Shown here piece after piece: positions 1 through 8,124 of a DNA stretch of 46,821 bases; position 1 is the stretch's first letter, and each line of letters starts with the position of its first letter. The notes beneath the pieces are model-generated. The model saw only the letters and a list, made by a program, of their open reading frames with translations, was not told the DNA's origin and searched no databases. A program made the position numbers and the translations under genes. The DNA comes from Acidobacteriaceae bacterium (GTDB lineage Bacteria; Acidobacteriota; Terriglobia; Terriglobales; Acidobacteriaceae): the NCBI GenBank assembly GCA_003134815.1, contig PLCO01000049.1, positions 1 through 46,821 on the forward strand, read 5' to 3'.

Positions 1-372
1 ACGACGCTTTCCGGCGGCGAGGCTCAGCGCGTGAAGCTGGCGGCGCATCTGTCGGCGGTGCGTGCGGTGAATGCAACGGCGAAGCCATCGCAGGCCAGCC
101 GCGTGCTCTACATTCTGGACGAGCCGACCACGGGGCTGCACTTTGACGATGTATCCAAGCTGCTGACGGCGTTTCGCAAGCTGATTGACGGCGGCGGGTC
201 GCTGATCGTAATCGAGCACAATTTGGATGTGATCAAAAGTGCGGATTGGGTGATCGATCTGGGACCGGAGGGCGGCGAGGGCGGCGGGCGCATTGTGGTA
301 GAGGGTCCGCCGGAGAAGGTTGCGACGAATCTGCATTCGCACACGGGGAAGTGGCTGGCGCGGGTGCTGTGA
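1..372 (+). CDS. uvrA: UvrA excinuclease ABC subunit A, C-terminal fragment (5' end outside window)
   Basis: This is the last 123 residues of UvrA, the damage-recognition ATPase of nucleotide excision repair. It is open in frame 1 from the first base. Visible are the ABC signature LSGGEAQR at residues 3-10 of the fragment, Walker B with the following turn ([11 protein letters not shown], Asp40-Glu41) and the switch histidine in IEHN (His73), then the usual [11 protein letters not shown] segment. These belong to the second ATPase domain. Between the signature and Walker B there is a longer spacer (about residues 18-34) than in E. coli UvrA. The stop lies 3 bp from the stop of the convergent methyltransferase gene. 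Identification is secure; only the start is missing. Confidence 0.97.
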   Translation, partial: TTLSGGEAQRVKLAAHLSAVRAVNATAKPSQASRVLYILDEPTTGLHFDDVSKLLTAFRKLIDGGGSLIVIEHNLDVIKSADWVIDLGPEGGEGGGRIVVEGPPEKVATNLHSHTGKWLARVL

Positions 373-375
373 GGA

Positions 376-1242
376 TCACGCAGGCTGGGCAGGGATGGCT
401 GCGCGGCGCGAAAAGCACCAGCCGTTGCCATGCAGCCAACAGGACTCGTTTTGCTCATGCGCATCGCAGCGGAGAGAGCGCACGCCGGCGCCTTGATCGC
501 GCTTGAGCGCGCGGGCGAGCTCGTCACCGATTGCGGGTTCGCGCGCCCCCTCGAAATCGACAAAGAAGACAGAGCCGCAAAGCATCGCAGCAAAAAGGTT
601 GGCGCTTTTGCGGGTGAGGTAGGCCATCGTTCCCGGGCCGCGCGTGGAGGTGAGCGGGAAAAGAAGCTTGCCTTCGGGCTTGAGGGCGGCGAGCCATGCG
701 GGGAGCGGATGCGTGGCGCCGGCGCTGACGACGATGACGTTGGCTGGATCAAATGGGCCTTGCGCGCCGTCAGCGTGAGTGACGGCGACTTGAGGCCAGG
801 GCTCAAGCGCGATGCGCGCACGGGCGGCGAGCGCTTCGTCGATTTCGACGGCGACGACTTTTCCATGCGGGCCGGTGAGCTCGGCAAGAATGGCGGAGTA
901 ATAGCCGGTGCCGCAGCCGAGATGAAGAATGTGATCGCCGGCATGAACGTCGAGCAGGCTAAGGTGGAAGGCCCACAGGCTGGGCTGGCCGTTGTTCAGG
1001 CGTTTGGCTGCATCGAGCACAATGAGCGCATCGCGATAGAGGGCGCGCGGGTCGGCACTTTCAGTGAACAGCTCTGTGCCGCCGGTCTGGATCATCCACG
1101 GGCCGGGGCCGACGAAACGCTCGCGAGGCACGGTGGAGAAGGCGCGAAGAATTGCGGGCGAAGAAATGCGATTGATGCGGCACAGTTCTTCGGCATAAAA
1201 ATGCCGCGCGGATTCGACGGGATCGTCCATTGAAGGTTGCAT
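376..1242 (-). CDS. Protein-L-isoaspartate O-methyltransferase-like protein
   Basis: This is a class I SAM-dependent methyltransferase with the PCMT layout, predicted to methylate isoaspartyl residues in damaged proteins. The N-terminal segment (SPAILRAFSTVPRERFVGP) matches the part of PCMT just before the SAM fold. Motif I reads LHLGCGTGYYSA, followed by the acidic strand VVAVEID. The frame is open to a TTG at 1299, but a TATAAT hexamer lies just upstream at 1302-1307, so I take ATG 1242; ATG 1230 is also possible. The C-terminus after the fold is not typical of PCMT, so the exact substrate is inferred. It converges on uvrA with a 3-bp gap. Confidence 0.8.
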   Translation of the reverse strand: MQPSMDDPVESARHFYAEELCRINRISSPAILRAFSTVPRERFVGPGPWMIQTGGTELFTESADPRALYRDALIVLDAAKRLNNGQPSLWAFHLSLLDVHAGDHILHLGCGTGYYSAILAELTGPHGKVVAVEIDEALAARARIALEPWPQVAVTHADGAQGPFDPANVIVVSAGATHPLPAWLAALKPEGKLLFPLTSTRGPGTMAYLTRKSANLFAAMLCGSVFFVDFEGAREPAIGDELARALKRDQGAGVRSLRCDAHEQNESCWLHGNGWCFSRRAAIPAQPA

Positions 1243-1301
1243 CGGGTTGACAGGCGCCCGTTCTGATTTACTCTCAGGGGATCGGCGCGCCTTACGCAAG
1301 A

Positions 1302-1307
1302 ATTATA
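1302..1307 (-). promoter_or_regulatory. Candidate -10 box of the PCMT-like gene
   Basis: On the minus strand this reads TATAAT, a perfect sigma-70 -10 hexamer, about 60 bp upstream of ATG 1242. No convincing -35 hexamer lies 16-18 bp further upstream, so this is a weak prediction. It argues against the TTG at 1299 as the start. Confidence 0.3.
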
Positions 1308-1436
1308 GAGCGGATGCCTGTCGCAGGAGCTCAGTTGCAGGAACTCAAAGCGGTGATTAGAAGCGGGCAAAAAAGGATTTGCCAGTTAAGCGCAGAATTC
1401 GATAGAAAGATGAAGCCTCTTCAAAGGGAACAAATA

Positions 1437-2717
1437 ATGCCAAGCAATGAGGACATTGAAGCGCCGTTGATTCCTGCTGGGCGGCTGTTGCCGTTCCTCG
1501 TGGTTACGGTTCTGTTCTTTCTGTGGGCGATTCCGAATAATCTGAACGACATTCTTATCCGCCAGTTCATGAAGTCGTTCGGGATCAACCAGTCGAGCGC
1601 GGCGCAGTTGCAGGTGATCTTCGTCGGTTATTTCCTGATGGCAATTCCTGCCGGACAGATCATGCGATGGTTCGGGTACAAGACTGGATTGATCACAGGC
1701 TTGATCCTGATGGGAAGCGGATGCTGGATGTTTTATCCAGCAGCGCATGCGGGGGTCTATGGGTTTTTTCTGGTAGCGCAGTTTGTGATTGGCTGCGGGC
1801 TGTCGTTTCTGGAAACCGGGGCGAACTCCTTCATCGCACAACTGGGGCCGGCGGGATCGAGCGAGCGGCGGCTGAATTTGTCGCAGGCATTCAATCCGCT
1901 GGGTTCGATCAGTGCGGGACTGATCGGGACCGTGTTCATCTTTTCGGGCGTGAAACTGAGCGATGCGCAGGTCGCGGCCATGCAGGCGGCGGGAACGTAT
2001 CAGGCGTATCTTCATTCGGAGACGCTGCGCGTGGTGACGCCTTACATTGTGCTCGGATGCATTGCATTTTTCTGGGCGCTGCTGGTTCTGATGACGAAGT
2101 TCCCCGATCTGGGCGTCGAGGATGTCTCTGAGAGTTCACCAGCCGGGATGCGAGTGCGGTTGTGGCAGCGCCACTTTGTCTTTGCTGTCGTGGCGCAGTT
2201 TCTTTATGTGGGCGCGCAGGTGGGCACGTGGAGCTACTTCATCAGTTACGTAGAATCGGCGACGGGGGTAGGTGACAAAGCCGCGGGTTACATGCTGACG
2301 GGCACGCTGGCGGCATTTGCGGTAGGACGATTCAGTTCAGCGTGGTTGATGAAGCATTTCCATGCGCGGCTGATGCTGGTTTTGTATGCGGTGATCAACG
2401 TGGCATTGTGCATGGCCGCGGTTTTGCATCCGAGCTGGTTCGGCGTGGGATGCCTCTTGCTGACTAGCCTATTCATGTCGATCATGTTTCCGACGATTTT
2501 TGCTCTGGGCTTAAAGGGCATGGGCGAGAAGACGAAGACCGCGGGATCGCTTTTGGTGATGGCGATACTGGGAGGGTGGGCGCTGACCAAGGTGATGGGA
2601 ATGTTGTGGCATGCACGAGGCTTGCAAGCTGCATACCTTGTCCCGGTAGTGTGCTACGTGTGCGTGGGGCTTTATGCATGGCTGTTCGCTGAGGCGAGAG
2701 CGAACGAATTGGCGTAG
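1437..2717 (+). CDS. FucP-type sugar:H+ symporter (FHS family, MFS)
   Basis: This 426-residue inner-membrane protein has about 12 hydrophobic segments and matches the fucose:H+ symporter family. TM1 contains LFFLWAIPNNLND, close to the LFFLWAVANNLND of E. coli FucP, and it also has IPAGQIMRWFGYKTGLITG and the CGLSFLETGANSFIAQLGP segment. The frame extends upstream to 1314, but ATG 1437 is preceded by AAAGGGAA at good spacing and starts just before TM1. The neighbours are KDPG aldolase and KDG kinase on the other strand, so the substrate may be a sugar or sugar acid feeding the Entner-Doudoroff route rather than fucose. Family certain; substrate unknown. Confidence 0.88.
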   Translation: MPSNEDIEAPLIPAGRLLPFLVVTVLFFLWAIPNNLNDILIRQFMKSFGINQSSAAQLQVIFVGYFLMAIPAGQIMRWFGYKTGLITGLILMGSGCWMFYPAAHAGVYGFFLVAQFVIGCGLSFLETGANSFIAQLGPAGSSERRLNLSQAFNPLGSISAGLIGTVFIFSGVKLSDAQVAAMQAAGTYQAYLHSETLRVVTPYIVLGCIAFFWALLVLMTKFPDLGVEDVSESSPAGMRVRLWQRHFVFAVVAQFLYVGAQVGTWSYFISYVESATGVGDKAAGYMLTGTLAAFAVGRFSSAWLMKHFHARLMLVLYAVINVALCMAAVLHPSWFGVGCLLLTSLFMSIMFPTIFALGLKGMGEKTKTAGSLLVMAILGGWALTKVMGMLWHARGLQAAYLVPVVCYVCVGLYAWLFAEARANELA

Positions 2718-2734
2718 CACATCAGAAGCGGAAC

Positions 2735-3379
2735 TTATTTCCGTGCGTCGCCTAGAACCTTCAAATAGGCGCGGGCCGTTTCCGTGATGGTTTCCGCGTG
2801 GCCTTCGTCGACAGCGGCGAGATTGACGAGGTCGCTGCCCACCCCGAGCGCGCGCGCACCGGCTTTGATGAAACTCGCGGCTGTATCGAGCGTTACGCCA
2901 CCAGTGGGAATGAGCTTGAGATGCGGGAAGGGTGCGAGGAGCGATTTCAAGTAACTGGCGCCACCGACAGCGGAGCAGGGAAAGATTTTGACGTAGTCTG
3001 CGCCTGCGTTCCAGGCGGTGATGGCCTCGGTGGGCGTGAGAGCGCCAGGGCAGGAGATTTTTTTGTTGGCTTTGGTCGCGGCGATGACTTCGAGATGAAG
3101 GCTTGGGCTGACGACAAACTCCGCGCCCGCATCGATGGTGGCCTGAGCCTGATTGGCGGTAGTGACGGTGCCGGAGCCGAGCAGAAGTTCGGTGCCGTAG
3201 GCTTTTTGAAGTTCCTTTAGCAGATCGATCGCTCCGGGAACGGTCATGGTGACTTCAACGACGGTGACGCCGCCGGCAACCAATGCGTCGACAACTGCGC
3301 GGCCCTGGGCGACGCTCTTCGCGCGGAGAACTGGAATGAGGCCGACGCGCTCGATGATTTGCTGGGTGGTTTCGGACAT
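2735..3379 (-). CDS. eda: 2-dehydro-3-deoxy-phosphogluconate (KDPG) aldolase
   Basis: This 214-residue cytoplasmic class I aldolase splits 2-keto-3-deoxy-6-phosphogluconate into pyruvate and glyceraldehyde 3-phosphate. Visible are the substrate loop GLIPVLR, the catalytic Glu42 in VVEVTM, GSGTV, and the Schiff-base Lys131 in DYVKIFPCSAVGG. The reading frame runs up to 3430, but ATG 3379 has GAGGAA just upstream and matches the usual family length. It lies downstream of kdgK on the same strand, so KDG can be phosphorylated and then cleaved by adjacent gene products. It converges on the permease gene. Confidence 0.93.
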   Translation of the reverse strand: MSETTQQIIERVGLIPVLRAKSVAQGRAVVDALVAGGVTVVEVTMTVPGAIDLLKELQKAYGTELLLGSGTVTTANQAQATIDAGAEFVVSPSLHLEVIAATKANKKISCPGALTPTEAITAWNAGADYVKIFPCSAVGGASYLKSLLAPFPHLKLIPTGGVTLDTAASFIKAGARALGVGSDLVNLAAVDEGHAETITETARAYLKVLGDARK

Positions 3380-3393
3380 AGGTTCCTCAAAAA

Positions 3394-3436
3394 GCGGAGT
3401 TAGCGGAGTTAGGAAAAAGCAAGTTAACAAGTTAAC
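3394..3436. repeat. Short tandem repeats in the kdgK-eda gap
   Basis: Two perfect tandem pairs lie side by side: GCGGAGTTA at 3394-3402 and 3403-3411, then AAGTTAAC at 3421-3428 and 3429-3436. They fill most of the gap between kdgK and eda. They could be a slippage product or a regulator site; no function is shown. Confidence 0.6.
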
Positions 3437-3462
3437 GAAAGGCCATATTGTTCTGGATGCCG

Positions 3463-4560
3463 TTAACGTGCGATCCTCGCCGAGCCGCCTTTCATGACGC
3501 GTTCGACCTCGGCGAGCGTGGCCATGCTGGTGTCGCCGGGAGTGGTCATGGCGAGCGCGCCGTGAGCCACGCCGCAGCGGACGGCCCAGTCGATTCCTTT
3601 GCCTGCGAGCAGGCCGTAGATGAGGCCGGAGGCGAAGCTGTCTCCGCCGCCGACGCGATCGAGAATGTCGATGTCGCGCTGCGGAACGTGAACGATCTTG
3701 TCCTCATACAGAGCGATGGCGCCCCATGCATTGCGGCTGGCCGATTGCACGGTGCGCAGCGTGCTGGCGACGAGTTTCAAATTCGGATAGGCGGCGGCAA
3801 CTTCGCGAAGCATCTCTTCGTAGCCGGCGATGGGCAGCTCGGCGAAGTCATCGCTGACGCCTTTGATGGCGATGCCGAGCATCGCAGAGAAATCTTCCTC
3901 GTTGCCGAGCAGGACATCGACTTTTCGGACAATGGCACCGTTGACTTCTTGTGCTTTATTTTTGCCGCCGATGGATTTCCAGAGCGAGTCGCGGAAGTTG
4001 AGGTCGTAGGAGATAGGCGTCGCGTATTTGCGGGCGGCGTCCATGGCTTCGACAGCAACTTCGGCGGTAGAGGCGGAGAGCGCGGCAAAGATTCCGCCTG
4101 TATGCAGCCAGCGCGAGCCGTTTTGCGAACCCAGGATTGACTCCCAATCAAAGTCGCCGGGCTTGACCTGGCTGATGGCGGTGTGGCCGCGGTCGGAACA
4201 GCCGGCGGCGCCGCGCACGCCGAAACCGCGCTCAGTAAAGTTGAGACCGTTGCGGACGGTGCGACCGACGCCGTCGTACGGAACCCAGCGGATAAGCGAA
4301 TGATCGACTCCGCCCTGGAGAATAAAGTCCTCAATGAGTCGGCCGACGGGATTGTCGGCGAGCGCGGTTGCGATCGCGGCGCGCAATCCGAAGCAGCGGC
4401 GCAGGCCGCGAGCGACGTTGTACTCGCCGCCGCCTTCCCACAATTGAAATTGGCGCGCGGTGTGGATGCGGCCTTCACCGGGATCGAGGCGAAGCATGAC
4501 TTCGCCGAGGCTTAGGCAATCCCAGCGGCGTTTGGAATCGGGAATGGAGAGTGCATTCAT
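3463..4560 (-). CDS. kdgK: 2-keto-3-deoxygluconate kinase (PfkB/ribokinase family)
   Basis: This 365-residue PfkB-family sugar kinase should phosphorylate 2-keto-3-deoxygluconate to KDPG. The N-terminal substrate region reads LSLGEVMLRLDPGEGR and GGGEYNVARGL, typical of KDG kinases. The C-terminal PfkB signature is DRVGGGDSFASG, with Asp307 as catalytic base. ATG 4560 is chosen; a TTG two codons upstream (4566) is also open. It precedes eda on the same strand with a gap that carries short tandem repeats. It is divergent from the SDR gene, so 4561-4726 should contain both promoters; I see no clear hexamer pair there. Confidence 0.87.
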   Translation of the reverse strand: MNALSIPDSKRRWDCLSLGEVMLRLDPGEGRIHTARQFQLWEGGGEYNVARGLRRCFGLRAAIATALADNPVGRLIEDFILQGGVDHSLIRWVPYDGVGRTVRNGLNFTERGFGVRGAAGCSDRGHTAISQVKPGDFDWESILGSQNGSRWLHTGGIFAALSASTAEVAVEAMDAARKYATPISYDLNFRDSLWKSIGGKNKAQEVNGAIVRKVDVLLGNEEDFSAMLGIAIKGVSDDFAELPIAGYEEMLREVAAAYPNLKLVASTLRTVQSASRNAWGAIALYEDKIVHVPQRDIDILDRVGGGDSFASGLIYGLLAGKGIDWAVRCGVAHGALAMTTPGDTSMATLAEVERVMKGGSARIAR

Positions 4561-4726
4561 GGTCAACCAATACTTTAGCTCACTGTGGCGGGAGCGGTAA
4601 GGGCACGGCAGCGCGAACGACCGCGAATGCAGACATCATTTAGGCTAGGAGTGATCGAAATTGTGAATTGATGCCGAGGATTGCGCGGCGAGGAATGAAA
4701 TACAGCGCGGACGCCGGGAGGAACAG

Positions 4727-5506
4727 TTGAAAGGGCAAGAGCTATTCGATCTGAGCGGGCGGGTCGCGGTGATTACCGGCGGAACAAGTGGACTGGGACA
4801 CGAGATTGCGCTTGGATTTGCCGCAGCGGGCGCGGATGTGGTGGCGAGTTCACGGAGAAAGGAACAAGTAGATGCGGCGGCCGCGCAGATCGAGGCGCTG
4901 GGCCGACGAACGTTGCGCGTGACGTGCGATGTGCTGGAACGGGCGTCGATCCAGCGGCTGCACGATGCGGTGATCGCGGAGTTCGGCAAGGTGGATATTC
5001 TGGTGAACGCGGCCGGCATAGTGAAGAAAATCCCCACGCTCGATGAGGACGAGGCGGACTGGTCGAGGATCATCGAGACAAATCTGACGGGAACCATGCG
5101 CGCATGCCAGATCTTTGGGCGAACCATGGCGGAGGCGCACTATGGGCGGATCATCAATATTGCGTCGCTGGCTGCGTTTCGCGGCTCGTTTCAGTTAGCG
5201 GCGTACGCGGCGAGCAAGAGTGCGGTGGCTTCGCTTACTAAGACGCTGGCGATTGAGCTGGCGGAGGCCGGCGTAAATGTAAACGCGATTGCACCGGGGG
5301 TTTTTCCAACCGATTTGAGCTCACCGCTCTTGAAGGGAACGCTGCGCGGCGAGGAGCAATTAATGCGGACGCCAATGCATCGATTTGGAAAGCTGCGCGA
5401 AGTGGTGGGCCCAGCGATTTTCCTGGCTTCGGAGGCGGCAGGATTCGTGACGGGCGAGGTGATTGCCGTGGACGGCGGCTACATGGCGAGCGGCGTGAAC
5501 AGCTGA
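4727..5506 (+). CDS. SDR-family oxidoreductase, KduD/gluconate 5-dehydrogenase-like
   Basis: This 259-residue short-chain dehydrogenase has the nucleotide-binding motif TGGTSGLG (17-24), NAAG (94-97), the catalytic Ser147, Tyr160 and Lys164 (YAASK), and the C-terminal GEVIAVDGGY motif. The N-terminal LFDLSGRVAVITGG is usual in KduD and gluconate 5-dehydrogenases, which act on keto-deoxy-gluconates or gluconate with NAD(P)H. The start is a TTG with GGAGG a few bases upstream; no ATG lies near. The position divergent from kdgK/eda supports a role in sugar-acid catabolism, but the substrate is inferred. Confidence 0.85.
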   Translation: MKGQELFDLSGRVAVITGGTSGLGHEIALGFAAAGADVVASSRRKEQVDAAAAQIEALGRRTLRVTCDVLERASIQRLHDAVIAEFGKVDILVNAAGIVKKIPTLDEDEADWSRIIETNLTGTMRACQIFGRTMAEAHYGRIINIASLAAFRGSFQLAAYAASKSAVASLTKTLAIELAEAGVNVNAIAPGVFPTDLSSPLLKGTLRGEEQLMRTPMHRFGKLREVVGPAIFLASEAAGFVTGEVIAVDGGYMASGVNS

Positions 5507-5512
5507 AAGTCA

Positions 5513-5536
5513 GGGAGCAGGGAATAGGGGACAGGG
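5513..5536 (+). other. G-quadruplex consensus motif
   Basis: Four runs of at least three G (5513-5515, 5520-5522, 5527-5530, 5534-5536) are separated by loops of 4, 4 and 3 bases. This fits the G3+N1-7 consensus. It lies on the coding strand 7 bp after the SDR stop and about 70 bp before the next start, so it would be present in a shared transcript. Confidence 0.5.
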
Positions 5537-5606
5537 ATTAGAAAGACGGGGCGCCAGCCGCTCTACCAGAGAAGATTGCACGTTGGGAACCGGGGGACGA
5601 GAAGCG

Positions 5607-6767
5607 ATGGCGGAAGAGCGCAAGCTACGCATGGGGATGGTGGGCGGGGGACCGGGCGCGTTCATCGGGCCCATCCATCGCATTGCGGCGGAGCTGGACG
5701 GAAAAATCGAACTGGTTGCGGGAGCCTTCTCGCAGTCGGCGGAGCGCTCGCGTGAGGCGGGCGAGAGGTTTCATATCGATCCCGCGCGGGCGTATGCGGA
5801 CTACAGGCAGATGATTGAGGCTGAACGCAAGCTGACGGACGGGATCGACTTTGTGGCGATTGTGACGCCGAATCATCTGCATTTGCCCGTTGCGCTTGCG
5901 GCGCTTGAGGCGGGAATTCCGGTGATGAGCGACAAGCCGGCGACGGCAAACTACGAAGAGGTGCTGAAGCTGGAGGCAGCGGTTGCAAAGGCGGGGCTGC
6001 CCTACGGATTAACACACACCTACGCTGGCTACCAGATGGTGCGCGAGGCGCGGGCGATGTGCGCCGAGGGCAAGCTGGGCAAAATTCGCAAAGTTGCCGT
6101 CGAGTATTTTCAGGGATGGCTGAGCCGGCCGATTGAAGCGAGTGGGCAGAAGCAGGCGGAGTGGAGGACCGATCCTGCGCGCAACGGACCTGGCGGCGCG
6201 ATTGGAGACATTGGCACGCATGCTTTCCATCTGCTCGAATACGTGAGCGGACTGGAGGTTACAGCGATCAACGCGACGCTGCGATCCGTTGTGCCGGGGC
6301 GCAAACTGGACGACGATTGCAATGCATTTGTGCGGATGAGCAACGGGGCAGGAGGCATGCTGGCTTGCTCGCAAGTGGCGGCGGGCGAGATGAACGAGTT
6401 GCGCCTGCGAATCTATGGCGAAGAAGGTTCGATCGAGTGGCGGCAGCAAGACCCGAACAGGCTCACGGTGAAATGGCTCGACAAGCCGGAGGAGATTCAT
6501 CATGCGGCGACGAGTTATCTGAGCGGCGATGCAAAAGCTGTGGCACGCACGCCGGCGGGGCATCCAGAAGGATATCTTGAGGCATTCGCAGTTCTCTATA
6601 GCGAGTTTGCCGATGCGCTGATTGCGTGGAAAGAAGGGAAGTGGGAGCAGGGAAGGCGGAACTCACTGCCGGCTACGCTGCCGGGGATTCGTGCTGGAGT
6701 GCGGGGAATGCGATTCATGGAGCGCGCGATTGAAAGCAACCGCAGAGAAGGCTGGGTGGAGTTTTGA
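5607..6767 (+). CDS. Gfo/Idh/MocA-family oxidoreductase
   Basis: This 386-residue protein is an NAD(P)-dependent sugar or cyclitol oxidoreductase. The N-terminal Rossmann fold carries MVGGGPGAFIGPIHR, followed by DFVAIVTPNHLH and the family motif with the conserved lysine in MSDKPATANYEEV. The C-terminal domain has GAIGDIGTHAFHLLEYVSG. ATG 5607 is preceded by GGGGGACGAG; the frame extends to a TTG at 5583 but that has no better site. Together with the downstream isomerase/epimerase it forms a pair often seen in sugar-catabolic loci. The specific substrate cannot be read from the sequence. Confidence 0.9.
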   Translation: MAEERKLRMGMVGGGPGAFIGPIHRIAAELDGKIELVAGAFSQSAERSREAGERFHIDPARAYADYRQMIEAERKLTDGIDFVAIVTPNHLHLPVALAALEAGIPVMSDKPATANYEEVLKLEAAVAKAGLPYGLTHTYAGYQMVREARAMCAEGKLGKIRKVAVEYFQGWLSRPIEASGQKQAEWRTDPARNGPGGAIGDIGTHAFHLLEYVSGLEVTAINATLRSVVPGRKLDDDCNAFVRMSNGAGGMLACSQVAAGEMNELRLRIYGEEGSIEWRQQDPNRLTVKWLDKPEEIHHAATSYLSGDAKAVARTPAGHPEGYLEAFAVLYSEFADALIAWKEGKWEQGRRNSLPATLPGIRAGVRGMRFMERAIESNRREGWVEF

Positions 6768-6814
6768 GTGCCGTCATGAAGCTAGCCGCACAAAAGATCC
6801 TTCCCGCACTTTGA

Positions 6815-7033
6815 ATGGCTCTCGGTATCACTGCCGCACTTCTCGTGTGCTATTGTGGCCTCGTCATTCTTAATGTGTGGTTCATATTACCTAGTTGGCC
6901 CGGTGATTCACCCGCGCACGATTTGAAGATTCGCCTGGCAATGACCCTTGGGTGCGTTGCTGTCGGGTTCGGAGGCTTTTATCTCGCGATGTGGTGCTTC
7001 TTCAGAAACGATTCCAGCGATGAATCGCGATGA
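6815..7033 (+). CDS. Small predicted membrane protein
   Basis: This 72-residue ORF has two hydrophobic stretches (about residues 3-25 and 42-62) separated by a short polar loop, and a charged C-terminus. It lies in the 289-bp gap between two co-oriented sugar-catabolic genes. No strong ribosome binding site is present and I do not recognise a family. The hydrophobic pattern and the location support a real gene, but it could be chance. Confidence 0.4.
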   Translation: MALGITAALLVCYCGLVILNVWFILPSWPGDSPAHDLKIRLAMTLGCVAVGFGGFYLAMWCFFRNDSSDESR

Positions 7034-7056
7034 GATTAGTAGAGGAGGATTAGATT

Positions 7057-8109
7057 TTGAAGACAATTAAAGGGCCGGGAATTTTTCTGGCGCAGTTTGC
7101 CGGCGACAAGGCGCCCTACAACACGCTCGATGGAATGGCGAAATGGGCTGCGGGCCACGGCTATGTGGGGATTCAGATTCCAAGCTGGGACCGAAGGCTT
7201 TTCGACCTTGAGCGCGCCGCCAAGAGCCAGACCTATTGCGATGAGGTGAAGGGCGTTGCCGCAAAAGCGGGGCTCGCGATCACGGAGCTTTCTACGCATC
7301 GGCAAGGACAACTTGTCGCGAGCCATCCGGCGTTCGACACGATACTCGACGCTTTTGCGCCGGCGGAACTGCGCGAAAATGTGAAGGCGCGGACCGCGTG
7401 GGCGGTTGAACAGTTATGGTCGGCAGCGAAGGCAAGCCGCAACCTGGGGCTTAATGCGCACGCAACATTTTCGGGGGCACTGGCGTGGCCATTTTTTTAT
7501 CCGTGGCCGCAGAGACCAGTGGGACTGATCGACGAGGCGTTCAAGGAGCTGGGGCGGCGATGGCTGCCGATTCTGAATGCATTCGACGAAGCGGGAGTGG
7601 ATTTGTGCTTCGAGTTGCATCCCGGTGAGGATCTGCACGACGGAGCGACGTTCGAGCGCTTTCTTGAAGTGGTGGGCGACCATGCGCGCGCGAATATCCT
7701 CTACGATCCAAGCCACATGGTGCTGCAGCAGATGGATTATCTGGCATTCCTCGATCTCTACCACGATCGCGTGCGGGCGTTTCACGTGAAGGACGCGGAG
7801 TTCCGGCCCAGCGGGCGTTCGGGAGTGTACGGCGGCTATCAAGACTGGATTGACCGGCCGGGGCGATTCCGCTCGCTTGGCGATGGGCAGATCGATTTTC
7901 GGCAAGTCTTCAGCAAGATGGCGCAATACAACTATCCGGGATGGGCCGTGGTGGAGTGGGAGTGCTGCATCAAGCATCCCGAGCAGGGAGCGGCGGAGGG
8001 CGCGCAGTTTGTGTGCGAGCAGATTATTCGCGTGACGGATCGTGCTTTTGATGATTTTGCTGGGGGCGGGGCGGACGCCGAGAGCAATCGGAAGATTCTG
8101 GGATTGTAA
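7057..8109 (+). CDS. Sugar phosphate isomerase/epimerase (TIM-barrel, AP endonuclease 2 fold)
   Basis: This 350-residue protein belongs to the xylose isomerase-like TIM-barrel superfamily that includes sugar epimerases and inosose dehydratases. Visible are candidate metal-site residues in LCFELHPGEDLH, ILYDPSHMVLQ, VRAFHVKDAEF and AVVEWECCIKHPEQG, in the usual order. It starts at a TTG directly after GAGGAGG (about 7 bp spacing), with no competing ATG. It follows the Gfo/Idh oxidoreductase on the same strand, and the two may act in succession on one sugar. It converges on the nuclease-like gene with a 15-bp gap. Confidence 0.88.
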   Translation: MKTIKGPGIFLAQFAGDKAPYNTLDGMAKWAAGHGYVGIQIPSWDRRLFDLERAAKSQTYCDEVKGVAAKAGLAITELSTHRQGQLVASHPAFDTILDAFAPAELRENVKARTAWAVEQLWSAAKASRNLGLNAHATFSGALAWPFFYPWPQRPVGLIDEAFKELGRRWLPILNAFDEAGVDLCFELHPGEDLHDGATFERFLEVVGDHARANILYDPSHMVLQQMDYLAFLDLYHDRVRAFHVKDAEFRPSGRSGVYGGYQDWIDRPGRFRSLGDGQIDFRQVFSKMAQYNYPGWAVVEWECCIKHPEQGAAEGAQFVCEQIIRVTDRAFDDFAGGGADAESNRKILGL

Positions 8110-8124
8110 AAACAGTAGAGCGGA

